A DNA stretch of 64,000 nt from Acanthopleura granulata (taxonomy: Eukaryota > Mollusca > Polyplacophora > Chitonida > Chitonidae). The notes under the pieces are model-generated. The model did no database searches. It was not told the origin of the DNA and was given only the letters and a program-made list of their open reading frames with translations. How positions within the stretch are numbered: the stretch's first letter is position 1; each line of letters starts with the position of its first letter. Shown here in pieces: positions 21,945 through 34,274 of the stretch. The DNA is taken from NCBI GenBank assembly GCA_016165875.1, contig JABBOT010000005.1, forward strand, positions 22,280,520-22,344,519, given 5' to 3'. A program made the translations under genes and the position numbers.

Positions 21945-22165
21945 TGGCACCCATCTTTCAAATTACACAACCACATGAGGCCCCTATTTCTAAAGTAGTA
22001 CTACCCTTGAGGCCCCTATTGCCGAAGTTCTACAACCCTTTAGGCACTCATCTGAGGCTGTACAACCTAGAGGTACTCATCTCTGAAGTTGTGCGATCTT
22101 TGGGGCACCCATCTCTGAAGTTGTACAACCCACAAGACTCCCATCTGTTAAGTCCTTGAGGCACT
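21934..22165 (+). repeat. 32-bp minisatellite, right part
   Basis: This continues the array seen at 19175-19387 with units such as 'ggcacccatctctgaagttg' and 'tacaaccc'. About seven copies, diverged. Confidence 0.85.
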
Positions 22166-22187
22166 CATCTATATACCTATACCTTTT

Positions 22188-22680
22188 TTGTATAACGAGA
22201 ACAAGTGCATGTATACAGAAACAACGAATGACCTGTTATGTTTGTATACAGAAACAACGAATGACCTGTTATTTTTGTATGTTTGTATACGGAAACAACG
22301 AATAACCTGTTATGTTTGTATACAGAAACAACGAATGACCTGTTATGTTTGTATGTTTGTATACGGAAACAACGAATGACCTGTTATGTTTGTATGTTTG
22401 TATACAGAAACAACGAATGACCTGTTATGTTTGTATGTTTGTATACAGAAACAACGAATGACCTGTTATGTTTGTATGTTTGTATACGGAAACAACGAAT
22501 GACCTGTTATGTTTGTATGTTTGTATACAGAAACAACGAATGACCTGTTATGTTTGTATGTTTGTATACGGAAACAACGAATGACCTGTTATGTTTGTAT
22601 ACAGAAACAACGAATGACCTGTTATGTTTGTATGTTTGTATACGGAAACAACGAATGACCTATTATTTTGTAGGTTTGTA
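22188..22680 (+). repeat. compound 33/41-bp minisatellite, about 13 copies
   Basis: The core is gtatacagaaacaacgaatg plus acctgttatgttt (33 bp). Many units carry an extra gtatgttt (41 bp). A single A/G variant (tatacaga versus tatacgga) marks subsets of units. Copies are nearly identical, so the array is young. The absence of unique spacers rules out CRISPR. Confidence 0.93.
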
Positions 22681-23044
22681 TTATGCTTGCACTGACTCAT
22701 ATTAGAGGAGGCAACAAAAAGTTACCGTGCTACATAAACTCACTTCTTCAGTGTGACCCGCAGGATTCCACACACCAGTACACAGAAAACGGAACCTTTT
22801 ATAATCTGTGGAAAGACTAAATACAGAACAAACTAATTTTCTTCCATTGTTTTTATTTATTCATTTCAGTGGTGTTTTAGACCGTACTCTTCTCCCTCTA
22901 TGAAACTGTATGCAAATTTACCCTGGCTACCTGGCTGGTCCAAATCTTTCACAAAGAGGTCATATACTGGTCATTCCATTATCTACATCGCTATATATCA
23001 TAATGTATCTATCGGGGCTTCTTATACATCTGGTTTATAATGAC

Positions 23045-23200
23045 GTTTTTTTTTCTTTATTTGATTGGTGTTTTACGCCGTGCTCAAGAACATTTCACTT
23101 ATACGAAGGCGGACAGCATTATATAGTGGGAGGAAACAGGACAGAGCCCGTGGGAAACCCATGACCACCCGCAGGTTGCTGGCTGACCTGGCTCCTAATG
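23045..23200 (-). mobile_element. SINE-1, body and tail, reverse orientation
   Basis: 'tttgattggtgttttacgcc', 'caagaacatttcacttatac' and 'gaaacccatgaccacccgca' are the reverse complement of the SINE-1 tail and body. Confidence 0.85.
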
Positions 23201-23789
23201 AAGTTTGTTCCTAACCATATTACACACTTGACCATATAAACGATGACCATACACGACCTCTGCTGAGAACCGATGTCCTGATCAGATAAGAGAAAAACAG
23301 ACAAACAACCCCTCCCCCCCGCCCTCCCGCCCGCCAAATAAAAAGCCAATGGGCGTGAGCTCTCAACATTTCGTCCCACCCACAAGCCGGTTCCAAGTTG
23401 CGTAAAAACACACGGATCGTTCTAGGCTGCCAAGCTACATTTTTGTGAACTACGTCTTCGCTTTCCCAGCACAACTGAACAAAAGCATTGACATACTCCA
23501 GAAAGGACAAAAGAGTAGGTCTACTCCGCTTGGACAGACTAATTTTAGGCGGACAATGTTTCCCATCCCAATGAAATGCTTGTTCGAATCCAGCCCCGGC
23601 TTGTGTGCTGAGCCTGGTCCGTTACCTACAGCAACGTGGGACACTTTTCTCCCAAAGTTATCGGGGCTTCCGTTGCCGAGGGTTTAGAGCGCAGTGACTG
23701 GTGAGTCTCTCACCAGTGTACTCACCGTGAATTCAAGTCCAACTAAGGTTCGATTGCTTGTTGGGAGCTGTGCCAACGAACTGCTGATA

Positions 23790-23890
23790 AGCGTGGATTT
23801 TCCCAGGGCTCTGCCAGTTTTACTTCCAACACAATGGTGCCCGCCGTCATATAAGTGAAATGTTCCTTGATTTCAACGTAACGCTCCATT
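23790..23890 (+). mobile_element. SINE-1 fragment
   Basis: 'tttcccagggctctgccagt', 'caacacaatggtgcccgccg' and 'gtgaaatgttccttgatt' match a diverged SINE-1 body and tail. Confidence 0.65.
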
Positions 23891-24123
23891 CTAATGCACA
23901 GACAGATATGATATCCTAAACTTGTGTGAATCGTAGCCCCAACTATAGCATTTGAATGACATATTGTAATGACATCATTCGATGAAAAGGTGGAAAGGAA
24001 GAAGAGACAAAAAATCATCGATCGACACTCACATATATGTATACACAAGAATGTTTAAAAGATGGTGTTTGTAAACTTCAAAACCAAATTCTTCAATATG
24101 GCCGGGTAAAACCCTGGCAAAAT

Positions 24124-24432
24124 GTCAAAATACTAACGACAAGTGCACAGACAAACCAGATGTAGTGATTGAATCTGAATGAAATCCAATGCTTGCAAGT
24201 TTGCACACCAAATCCATTTAAATTCGGCCGCATCAACCCAATAGAGTAAGAGCGGTATATAATGGGGCGATTTAAGTGCGCGGCTCCAATTCACGAGATG
24301 CTAGTTCAATGGGAGACTCTGACGTGTCAAAATACTAACGACAAGTGCACAGACAAACCAGATGTAATGATTGAATCTGAATGAAATCCAATGTTTGCAA
24401 GTTGCACACCAAATCCATTTAAATTCGGCCGT
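24124..24432 (+). repeat. direct duplication of about 107 bp, 202 bp apart
   Basis: 24124-24231 and 24326-24432 are nearly identical, both starting gtcaaaatactaacgacaag and ending catttaaattcggccg. Differences are a few substitutions and one base in the 'gcaagt(t)tgcac' word. The spacer holds unrelated sequence. Confidence 0.92.
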
Positions 24433-25124
24433 AACGTAATACTGGGAAAGAACAAAAGAGTACACAGCTTTGGACACTTTTGTTTAAGGCCGGCTTTGTA
24501 CGAGTTCCCCATTCTGGCCCTTGACGGGAAATGTTATGACTCCTCCACTCTACCATTGTTGGCCACACAACACAATTAATTTCCCATTTACTTACATGCT
24601 AACGTTTGGCCTCACAGCACTGTCCCTAAATCCGCAAGCCCTAAACCTTCCGGACCTAGTCCTTGTTCCCTGGGAAAACTCCAGTCAAATTCCTGATAGG
24701 GCATGATCTATTAAATTTTTCGCAGATTTGACAAACAGCTGACGACGGTCAAGCCCACCCAGTAAGAGATCAGTGAGCGGTGATTTATCACTACTTTTAC
24801 CTTGTGTGCATCCGCCTCCATTTCCTGAAAAACACACAAATTTATAATTGAAATGAAACTTTGAAGCCTGTCCTACAAATTGATACCACCCATCAAGCAG
24901 GAAAAATGAAAAAAGGCAGCCCAGGGGAGCAAAAGAAAATATGTATAAAAATAGAAGGGAACAAGCTTCGTCACTCCCGACCCGGAAGCATTAATTGTGG
25001 TGTGTAGCCTGTTCGCAGGGCGTTGGTGACAATGAGCAGTCGACGGTGTTCGTGCGACCAGTTTAGGAGACATGCATTCGTTTAAGACAACGCGTCTTAC
25101 TAATATGTTGCGACAGTGTACGTC

Positions 25125-25275
25125 CTACCTGTGAGAATTCCTCAGTAACTTGCCAAAGGTCGCTGGTTTTAAAATCCCCGGACACACCGGTTTCCTTCAC
25201 CCACAAAACTGCATGACGGCCATCATATAAGTGGAAAATTATTGATTACCGCAATCGTGTTAAACAGCAATGAAT
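25125..25275 (+). mobile_element. decayed SINE-1
   Basis: 'cagtaacttgccaaaggtcg', 'ggtttccttcacccacaaaa' and 'catcatataagtggaaaatt' resemble the SINE-1 body and tail at low identity. Confidence 0.4.
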
Positions 25276-26059
25276 TATTTTAATCACTCGAAATACGAAC
25301 GAATGATCCTACAACAAAGACAAATGTTGACCTGTTGTTACTTAGCGTCAGAATAAAATTAACTGAATTATAACTGAGGTCAACAGTGTCTGAGATATCT
25401 CGCGGACAAGATGAATGTATGCCAGCTACAGAATGTTAAAGTACTGACGGACGAACGATTGGACAGATATAACCGGAAGTTGATCAGTTCATAAAGCTGG
25501 TGTCTTTTAAACGCCCAGTCATAAAATGGACGTTTTAAGTCTCGAATAGTCTGCGTGAGAGCGAAATTGGATGTTCATATATAGGCTATAGTATTTGAAG
25601 AGAGTTCAGCTAAAGGGAGGTAACTCTGAAGCATGTGTGACGAAAGTATTGTCTAAATGCGCCATATAGATTGGTTGGCCAATGACACGTGATCACAATC
25701 TGCATAGCCAAGCTGAAAAAGTTCAATTCAAGGTCTCCAACCTGAATGACAAGCTTAGGTCCTATATTTCACAGACTGACTCTGAATACGGCAAGTCGTA
25801 ACGGCCAAGATCCTTGCTGCGCGTCTCTGTGTCATGACCATGTACTTCACAGGGTCAAGTCACAGTGACGCGCGGGGTCTGTTATGGGCCCAGGACAAAA
25901 TGAGATATCTTGAAAATCTTTTCATGTATATCAGTTTTCTGGTATATCAATTTGAGATGTCGGACATTCAACTGGACATATCTTGAAATGTTTTTCAGGT
26001 ATCTGAACTTATTGCGTACAATAAACTTTATCCTACGTGTATCACAAAATATGTCATTT

Positions 26060-26200
26060 CCGTGGGAAGGTCCGCCAACAACTTGCGGTTGGTCGTGGAC
26101 CCCCTCCCCCTCTCCTGACTCTACCCAGTTTCCTCCCACCATAATGCTGGCCGCTTTCGTATAACTGAAAAATAAATAAATAAATAAATGAATAAAGAAA
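26060..26200 (+). mobile_element. SINE-1 fragment with (AAAT)n tail
   Basis: 'gggaaggtccgccaacaact', 'gtttcctcccaccataatgc' and an aaataaataaataaatg tail. The 'attcttgagta' block is deleted. Confidence 0.8.
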
Positions 26201-26799
26201 CATTTCAGTTATGTATAGAAATGCCTGATTTTCAGATCTGTATGAATGAATTTAAAATATCTGAAATAAACGCTAAATTAATATATCCTAAATTCATGTT
26301 TTGTTGTGTACCCTTTATTTGCCTGGTAAGGCCTGCTTAGAACAGAAAAATGGATCCCCTGAAAATATAAAGACTTGCACGTGCTGTGATTTCCGGCATG
26401 TTGCGCATGCACTCGTTGAGAGAGAGGCAATTATAATTTCTATACAATCACGGCACAATTTTTGATACGCGTCACTCTTTAAGCATATATGCAGCGCAAT
26501 GGTTTAGTGAAATTTTTGAAAAAGAATTTCAGACATCACGAAAAATCGATCTTGGGATATCTTAAATACATGTTCTATGTCAACAAAAGCATGCTATTTC
26601 AGTCACATGAGATTGATTTTCACACATCTGGAAAAGGATTTCGTGCATCATATCTAAAATTGCTTTTATTATATCTTGAATAAAACATGCGAAGTCTCGG
26701 GTGTCACAAAGACTTACACAAAATGTACGAAAACAAATGAAAACAAAACAACAAAATACGAAGCACACAAAAAAGCATGTCGCTTATTACGTTTATTAC

Positions 26800-26985
26800 C
26801 ATTTATTTATTTGTTTCATAAGTGTTTTACGCTGTAATCAAGAATATTTCATTTATGCGATTATTAACACGTACTGACGGAGAGGAAGCCAGCATGAGGT
26901 TGACTCGCATTGGTGAGAGGCGTCTGGGTCATTATACTGCACTGGCGCGCTAACCCCCTCGGCCAAGGAGGATCCCTGCACAAAT
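26800..26985 (-). mobile_element. SINE-1, reverse orientation, with tRNA-like head
   Basis: Reverse-complement tail (aagtgttttacgctgtaatc, aagaatatttcatttatgcg) is joined to a head with 'gcgctaaccccctcggccaa', the reverse of an A-box region. The middle is deleted. Confidence 0.7.
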
Positions 26986-27083
26986 GACCATGCGGAGTGG
27001 GAAATCGTCTCTCCCTCCATCAAGGGGAACACGCAGAGAGCGTGCATGAGAATTGGGTTAATGTGTTTGTTTTTCCCGTGCAG

Positions 27084-27270
27084 GATTCAACGTCACTTTC
27101 AACACGATTTCGGTCAAACAACGACGGTGTCAACACATTTATGTAGTGTTGCTTCTTTGGAACGTCATGTCGACGACAGCAACCACGAGGTCCCACGGAT
27201 AGTCACACTGTATACTGACATTGAGCCGACCAGTATGCTTGAGCACCTATTCTACTATGCTCAGCATCAG
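27084..27270 (+). CDS. orphan exon-like segment, 62 codons, function unknown
   Basis: An acceptor (tttttcccgtgcag) precedes 187 bases that read one split base plus 62 codons without a stop, then catcag|gtgagg. The peptide includes SVASLERHVDDSNHEVPRIV and EPTSMLEHLFYYAQHQ, which looks like folded protein but matches no family I can name. No partner exon with compatible phase was found within the window. Confidence 0.35.
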
Positions 27271-27751
27271 GTGAGGCAGTGCCAAGATTACTGATGTTAT
27301 GTCCGTGGCTCGATTCGGGATTGAACCCTGAATGGAACTACCCTTTAGGAGGCAGAAGCTTTATCCGATATATGCCGAGGTGCACCCACATTATTTTGTT
27401 CACCTTTCGTGAGGACAGTATTAATATCATTTAAACTATACAAAGTTACATATTCCATTTTTATCCATCCCACTATTGTACGAAACCCAGGGATATTTAT
27501 TTAGACCGAATGATTGTCCGTCAGTCTGTCATGCTTTAGTTTGCGTTCATTACAGCTGGAAACATGGGCCTATTTTGACCGCTTTTACTTTATGAGTTTT
27601 GTATTTTTAGCAAGGGATATACGTTGTAAATACTGATTATTTATCGTTTGTTTTTTTTTTTCTTTCTCTTTTTTGTTACACTTGAACTAACAGTTTTGTC
27701 TGCGTAATGTAAAAAGGTGCTGAACAAAGGCCAGTCTGTATTCCTATCTTT

Positions 27752-27945
27752 GTAACTCAAGACCAACTCATGCTGGCTTCCCCTCCGGCCGTACGTGGGA
27801 AGGTCTGCCAGCAATCTGCGAATGGTCGTGGGTTTCCCCCGGGCTCTGCCCGGTTTCATCCCACCACAATGCTGGCCGCCGTCGTATAGGTGAAATATTC
27901 TTGAGTACGGCGTAAAACACCAATCAAATAAATAAATAAATATCC
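27752..27945 (+). mobile_element. SINE-1, well conserved
   Basis: One of the best-preserved copies: 'ggccgtacgtgggaaggtct', 'gccagcaatctgcgaatggt', 'ccaccacaatgctggccgcc' and 'gtgaaatattcttgagtacg' plus an (AAAT)n tail. The head is partly missing. Confidence 0.92.
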
Positions 27946-28204
27946 TTGTAATTATTTATCGGATTGCTGCTGAACACCACATGCTCATTCATACTATGAC
28001 AGTCAGTTTTATTGATGGAGGAAACAGGACTGTACGGGGTCATTAATCCACCCACTTTTCCTACGTGTCACTTACATCATATATGCACACCACTCAAATA
28101 CATTTGCTAAAGACAATTATAGTGGTTTTCAACGAAGCTCAGGCTGCGCAAAATGTCCACTCGAGTTTCGTCGATTGCTCGTTGTCATCACGACCCTGCG
28201 AACA

Positions 28205-28575
28205 GTAACAGTTATCTGGTGGTAACAGAACTGAAATTACATGTACGGTAATTGTATGTATGTATGTATGCTTGGGGTCATCTGACGACGAGGAGTCTTC
28301 TGAATGTAGATAACTATGTTGTGTCTCCTTGTGGCAGGGCAAATCCATGCCGCCAAAGTGCGGCCGTAACTGGAACATCAAGCCAAAGATACCAGACATG
28401 ACACCCCACCCATCACACATTATATCCTGACACCAGGCCGTTCAGTCCTGTTTCCTCGCTCTAGCCTCTCAGTGCTCAGCGGCAAGCGAGGCAGCAACAA
28501 GCACCATTTTTAAAGCCTGTTGGATCGAAGTTATCTGGTGATAACAGAATTGTAATTATATGTACGGTAAATTAA
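28205..28575. repeat. 41-bp direct repeats flanking a SINE-2 copy
   Basis: 'gttatctggtggtaacagaa' plus 'tacatgtacggtaa' near 28211 recurs as 'gttatctggtgataacagaa' plus 'tatatgtacggtaa' near 28531, about 320 bp apart. They bracket a reverse SINE-2, so they could be a duplicated flank. Confidence 0.7.
28320..28530 (-). mobile_element. SINE-2, reverse orientation
   Basis: 'gacatgacaccccacccatc', 'ttatatcctgacacc', 'tcctgtttcctcgctctagc' and 'tctcagtgctcagcg' are the reverse complement of the SINE-2 core. Confidence 0.78.
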
Positions 28576-28579
28576 ACGG

Positions 28580-30767
28580 TGTCGATTAATCCTATATGAT
28601 ATATCCAGAGGACACCCGACTTCACTGTCATTTATAACGATGCAGTGTTGTGCTTTACAAGGGCTGTTTGTGTAGGCTAAAATCTATACAAGGAAGTAAA
28701 ACTTTTCTATGACCCTAAAGCAGAAATTTAATGTCATATTAGCATTTCCACACGCAGGCAAACATCAAAAGTACTCTTCACAAGAAAAATATTCACAAAT
28801 TAACATGAAGATGTACAGAAAGTTGTGTGACGTCACTGGTGAACCACATTATCAAAGAATCTAAAAAATTCATTGGAGGTATTTTCAGATACAATTTTGA
28901 ATGGTCTTTTCAGTTTCCCCAAGTTCATTTTTACGCTGTATTTCCCTTTACATTCCGGATGTAAGCTTAGCATAAGGTTTGACATGCGCATAGAGTGCTC
29001 GTGATATGATTATGGGGTGTTCCAAATCGACAAATTTGGAACTATTTCCAAACATTCTCTAACGCCAGTTCCCAAAGGAATATGTAAGAAATGATACATA
29101 AATAGTGAACAAAAATCCGGTATTATGTATAAAAGAGAAGCAGTCAACAGTCAAAATAGATGAATATTGTATAGGCATTTCTTTTTTGAATAATACACAT
29201 GAGCGTAATGGCGTAAGGGTGAATTCAAAAATATACACATATATTATATTTTCATACATGTGAATGACAATATAGCGGAAAAGATGTGTGCTTGACTGCT
29301 GTGTGACATGGATATATTACATTTATTTACGTCAGTACGTCACCAGAAGCGGCTGTAGGCACTGATATATACATGCACAGAGTGTGACTGTCGACTTTAC
29401 GGCTTACACTACGCAACGAACTTGTTTTCAGTTTAGAGACTTATTGACGTATATCGACAGCAGCGAGATTTTCATTAAAGTTGCAAAATCTACTCTGATC
29501 TGTTAAAAAATGGAGAAATAATTTTATTGGGAACCATTCCAACATAAGGAAATGTGGCTTCCTTTTATTTGTTTTCATTAAATTTTTCATTTCTTATTTA
29601 GTTTTCGTTCAAAACAATATGACTTCAATGTATACCACCGTGGCGTTAAGCGATAATCCTTATTTCATTTGTTCTTTCCTATATGTACGTTGCGATGTCA
29701 TGAAGTGGCCATATCTAAAACTACTGTGTAGTTACACAATTTGTGTAATTTATGTATTATATCCATAATGGCGCGTGTATCAGTGATATACAATTTGTGG
29801 ATTTGCATTACAGAGCTGTATGGCAAACAGGTAAAACATTACTCAAACAAAACAAACTGTTGTTTTAGCCCAGGCTGTGGCTAAGATATGGGTTCAATCC
29901 CGATCTTGGGCAGGAAATTTCTCCGGGTTTTGTTGACAATAAACGGTCGACAATGTTCGCGTGGAGAGGGGCGGGGATCGGGAAACGGGCCGAGGCGGAG
30001 TGTACAGGTATTTGTATTTCAAAAACCGCTAGTTCGATCGCGCGAGACGGTAGATCAATAACATTTTCGGACAGGGAATTTTTCAGGTTTCCTGATTCCA
30101 CAGTTCTCGGGTCATTGTCAGGGTTGTCGTGTAGTGTCCGATAATTCTGGCTGTATATGGCGATTGCTTGCCATTTTGGAGAAGGTAAAACATGCTCTGG
30201 GAAAGGTTCTCCTGTGAGCCTGTAAGACAGGCCTATACCCCGCCCGTAGTAAGACGCATACATGGCGTTGAAAACCAATGATCCCCATCGTGCAAGTCAA
30301 AAAATCCTGAGTATAACGTTAGACATCTATACTCCCAACTCCTCATCCTAAAAAAAAAGGTTAACCTCATGTAATCTTAAAACCACGTACGTACGTACTT
30401 TATCTTAGCGAGACGTGCCATAATCCGTTTACCGACATTCCCGGTGAGCTTTTCGGTGTTATGCCGTGGTAGAAGTGGTCAATATCTGCAAATTTTAACG
30501 CGATTTTCTTGTCCCTATACAGCCTACATTACAGAATTTTGTTTTAATCGTGTTATTTCAAACACGATAAGCTTAAGTGTTCATATATACCCGCATAATG
30601 AGATTTAATGGAATCACGTCGGTTTCATTGCAATGCACGTAAAGCCTACAGCTCAGCTATTGTAATTAAACGAGCAGATGCACAAATCAGAGAAGTGCAG
30701 CTTGAGAAACGAAATCTCAGTCACCGAAAACCTAGTACCGGTTTTTAAAATATAACCTTACACACCT
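28580..30767. other. intergenic stretch, no gene seen
   Basis: AT-rich non-coding DNA. At 29870-29990 and again at 51280-51360 there is a tRNA-like 'gggttcaatcccgatcttgg' / 'gctcaaatcccaatctta' word followed by 'caggaaatttctcc' or 'cagggaatttttcc'. This suggests a third tRNA-derived repeat that I cannot delimit. Confidence 0.45.
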
Positions 30768-30995
30768 TATGGTTGGTTAACGAGTTAGCGCAGCGTAATG
30801 ACTCAGAAACCTCCTATCCATCAAGTCGCTGTGAGTTCAAGTCTAAATCATGTTGGCTTCCTCTCCGGCCGTGACGTGAGAAGGTCTGCCAGCAACCTGC
30901 GGATGGGCGTGGGTTTCCCCCCAAGATAGTGCTGGCGGTCGTCGTATAAGTTCTTGAGTACGGCGTAAAACACCAATCAAGTAAATAAATAATTA
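30768..30995 (+). mobile_element. SINE-1, near full length
   Basis: A head with 'gttaacgagttagcgcagcg', a B-box-like 'gtgagttcaagtc', the body 'aggtctgccagcaacctgcg' and the tail 'ttcttgagtacggcgtaaaa'. The 'gtgaaatat' word is deleted. Confidence 0.9.
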
Positions 30996-33957
30996 TGTAC
31001 CTAATGCACCAATTAAATAAGCTTTATCATAATTTATCTTTCTGAATGAACAGACTGAAATCTGTTAATGTAATAAAAATTAATAACACATGTCATATTA
31101 AGATCGCAGATTATCCCTGCGGTAACTCTTGCGGCATGTAAGAATGCATGCTTGCAGACTAAATAAACCTATGGTGGATAAGACATCTTTATTCCCGGGG
31201 CTTGATTGTTAATCATTGTAGTGTCTACACTCGTATTTGACAAGGTGACAATGTTACAGTCATAGTCATATTATACGTTACACGGCACCCGGGTTTTAAA
31301 TGCGTGACTTTTTCTTTTTTATACATATTTAACGTGTAAATAATTCGGCATATATACCCAAGCCCCTTAGGCTCTGAACTGCTGCGATATAAAAACTGTG
31401 ATCTAGGTTTTATCTTTTGAATCAAGCTGTATAACTGTCAGACGACATTCTCACCTGTTGAACGGTTCAGAGAAAATGCCGTATTCACGTTTTATAAGCA
31501 GATTTCCAGAAGAAAAGAAAAAGTAGGTAAAAAATCAATTAATGGAGTACTACCTAATTAAAGTCCATTATATATGCAGGTCTACAGCGTGCATGGTAAC
31601 GAAAAAACCTGCCACTGCTTTAAAATTAACTGAGAGAAACGCGAAGATTTCTGGGATAATAATGTTGTGCCTCGCTGTATTATCTTCATTAAAGTGAAAT
31701 AATACCAAACCATAAGTAAGTGTCGCTGGGAAAACCCGTCCGTTGAAAACTATATCCAGTACTACCTGTATTTACTTATCTTAGACGGTTTTGTCACTGA
31801 ATGAAAGGAAATCCAATGTTTCAATTCTATATGCTGGTGGCCATTTTGGACCAGTTTATATAGGGTTCCGTTATCTCAAAAAAGTTTTGTTTTTCATCCC
31901 AAATACTGTAATTATATTTTGAATGCATTAGAAAGATCGTTAAAATATCACCCATCTTAATTCATCTTAATAAAACCACAAGTCTGTTCCACATCACTGG
32001 CATCCACGTTATCATTATAGTCTAAATACAGTACACCATGTAATTTAACAACATTTTGTTCAGTCAATAAATAAAGAAAGAAATAAGCGTAGATTTGGAG
32101 GTAGTTTTCCATAGTCTTTTTTCTGAGTGAAGCTTAGTTTGGGTGTCATTTACTTTAAGGTCTGTCCACATGGCGAGATTTGATGTACAGCCTTATAACA
32201 GAGTGTATCAAAATTGACAGTGTGAATTGTCAATCAGTTTTTAGTTGAAAGTCAGATTGTATGATGTAAAAATTCTATTTTCATTTGATCAGTCAAAAGG
32301 GCAAATGGCATATATGTGAACTAAGCTCAGCCTATATTAACAGTCTACTGCACAGGTTTACCTGAACCAAGGGAAAACATTATTTCTCGAAGTAGGCGGA
32401 TAAATATATAAATACTGGCTCGATATCGATAAATGGTTGGCTGAAATCGTAGACTTCTGTAACAATGTCCATAAAAATAAGTCTTGGGTATCCATAGATG
32501 TCCACAGTTTTCTATATCGATATGTGAATTAAAGTATGCTCTGTGATGACAGTTGATGACACCCTAACAAAAACAATAAAACCCAAACAAAAACAATAAC
32601 AGTGTCATATGTACATGGGTTGTATTGGCTGTTCAGATGGAACAGACAGGCCCTTGTTGTGGTTATTTACACCTATCAACAATCAATTAAATGGAGAACA
32701 TTTGGGTTATTGATCTTCCCGCCATTATAAAATATTTGAAGCAGTTTTGTTTAAAAAAAAGGAAGCGAAATTATTCAGCAGAAATGGAGAGAACTGCACG
32801 TGTGTTTGGAAAAGTAGCCTGTGTGGGAAGATTAAGGTGCATGGAGCCAGTAACTGCTGGTGTATGTGTCTACGGTATGATGAAAACATTGTAATAGAAA
32901 GGCAACTTGCATGACGGTAACATTAAAATATGTCTGTATTTTGTAGGTTAACGCAAGAATATATTTTATTCAAGCAGGCAATGGGCCTACTTAGAATTGT
33001 ATTTTTTTTCTTTCATTTATGGTAAGCCGATCCCTTGCATACATACAAGTGTTTGCCTGTAGGCATGCATGGGTTTTTCACTGTTGGGTATCTTAAGGCC
33101 TTCAGAATGTCGTGTTGGATGACAAACTATATAAAATAGCAGGTGCGTATTTGCCACGTGAAGTCAACGATCTCTTTGCAGAGTGCACCTTTCGCATGCA
33201 TGAACACGAAACAGTTTAATACGTAACAAGGTTTTTTGCCAGACGGAGTGGATAGAATTTCCCACCCTCAAATTAACACTGCCAAAATACAGCGCCTGGC
33301 GTTTACATGTGTGCTAACTACTCTTCTAGGTAACAAAGTGTGTTTGTCTAAATCAGATCCCATTTTACCAAAACACCGGTCAGAAATGTCAAAGTCCGGA
33401 CGTACATAAGTAATCCCATAAGTACACAAATTCACTCTGAAACTCTGTCTACCACCTAAGTCATGCGACCCCCTCCCCACCGGTATTTAGGATAAGAATC
33501 ACATTAGAGGGTGTGGTAACGCGAAAGGCAACACGCCCGGTGCTAATAGGATAATGGTTAGGACAACATTCCACGGATAATCAATTATTTGTGGAGAGAC
33601 GCTAATGACTGAAGTTAGTGTTAATGGGAGGAAGCACAGTGGGAAATGGAGGGATGGTGGTTGGTGGGGGGATGGGTGTTATTCATGTGCGATGTATACA
33701 CGCTGTATATGTTGGAATGTTTTAGGTGGTGAGCTTCGGTTTGGAAAATGGCGAGTAAGCTTTCCAGATAGGCTGACAAAAGCAATACCGAGACGTCAGG
33801 GAAATATTTTGACCTTAGTCTGAACCATATTTGAGAATCCCAAATTACTTGGGGAACACCTCCGACCGCAATTAACAGGTTCTGGTTAGGATAAAGGTCG
33901 TTAAAATTTCCCGCGTATCCCAGCCGAGTATATTATAACGAGACCATTATACCTCCC
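30996..33957. other. intergenic stretch, no gene seen
   Basis: AT-rich, many short frames, none with convincing splice or family signals. No repeat array was noticed. Confidence 0.5.
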
Positions 33958-34224
33958 GGGGACCTCCGTGGCAGAAGGGTGTTAATACGCTAGTGCAACG
34001 TGATGACCCACTTGCTTCTCACCAACACCACCGCTGTGAGTTGAAGCCCGGTTGACGCTGCCTTCCACTCCAGTCGAACGTGGAAAGGTCCGCCAGCAAT
34101 CTGCGGATGGTTGTGGATTTCTGTCGGGCTATACTCGTTTTCTTTGTGTCGTAATGCTTGCACTCGTCGTATAAGGCAAATATTACTAAAACGGCGTAAA
34201 ACAAAAATTAAATAAATAAATAAA
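33958..34224 (+). mobile_element. SINE-1, full length
   Basis: The head 'ggacctccgtggcagaaggg' with an A-box-like word, B box 'gtgagttgaagcccgg', the body and a tail ending aaattaaataaataaataaa. An adjoining palindrome starts within the tail. Confidence 0.88.
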
Positions 34225-34274
34225 TTATATCTTCATGATCATGATCATGGAGATATAATTTATCTATTTATTTG
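34209..34274. repeat. near-perfect palindrome at a SINE tail
   Basis: 34222-34261 reads aaattatatcttcatgatca and then its near reverse complement, centred on atgatcat; one pair mismatches. Flanking aaataaata and tatctattt extend the symmetry to about 66 bp. It could extrude a cruciform or form a hairpin in RNA. Confidence 0.8.

Noticed and set aside
22188..22680. Possible CRISPR array
   Set aside because: The intervals between repeats are identical, not unique spacers, and the DNA is animal.
27300..27385. tRNA-like sequence on the minus strand (gggttcaatccc word)
   Set aside because: Only the B box fits; the A box and cloverleaf do not. Probably an old tRNA-derived fragment.
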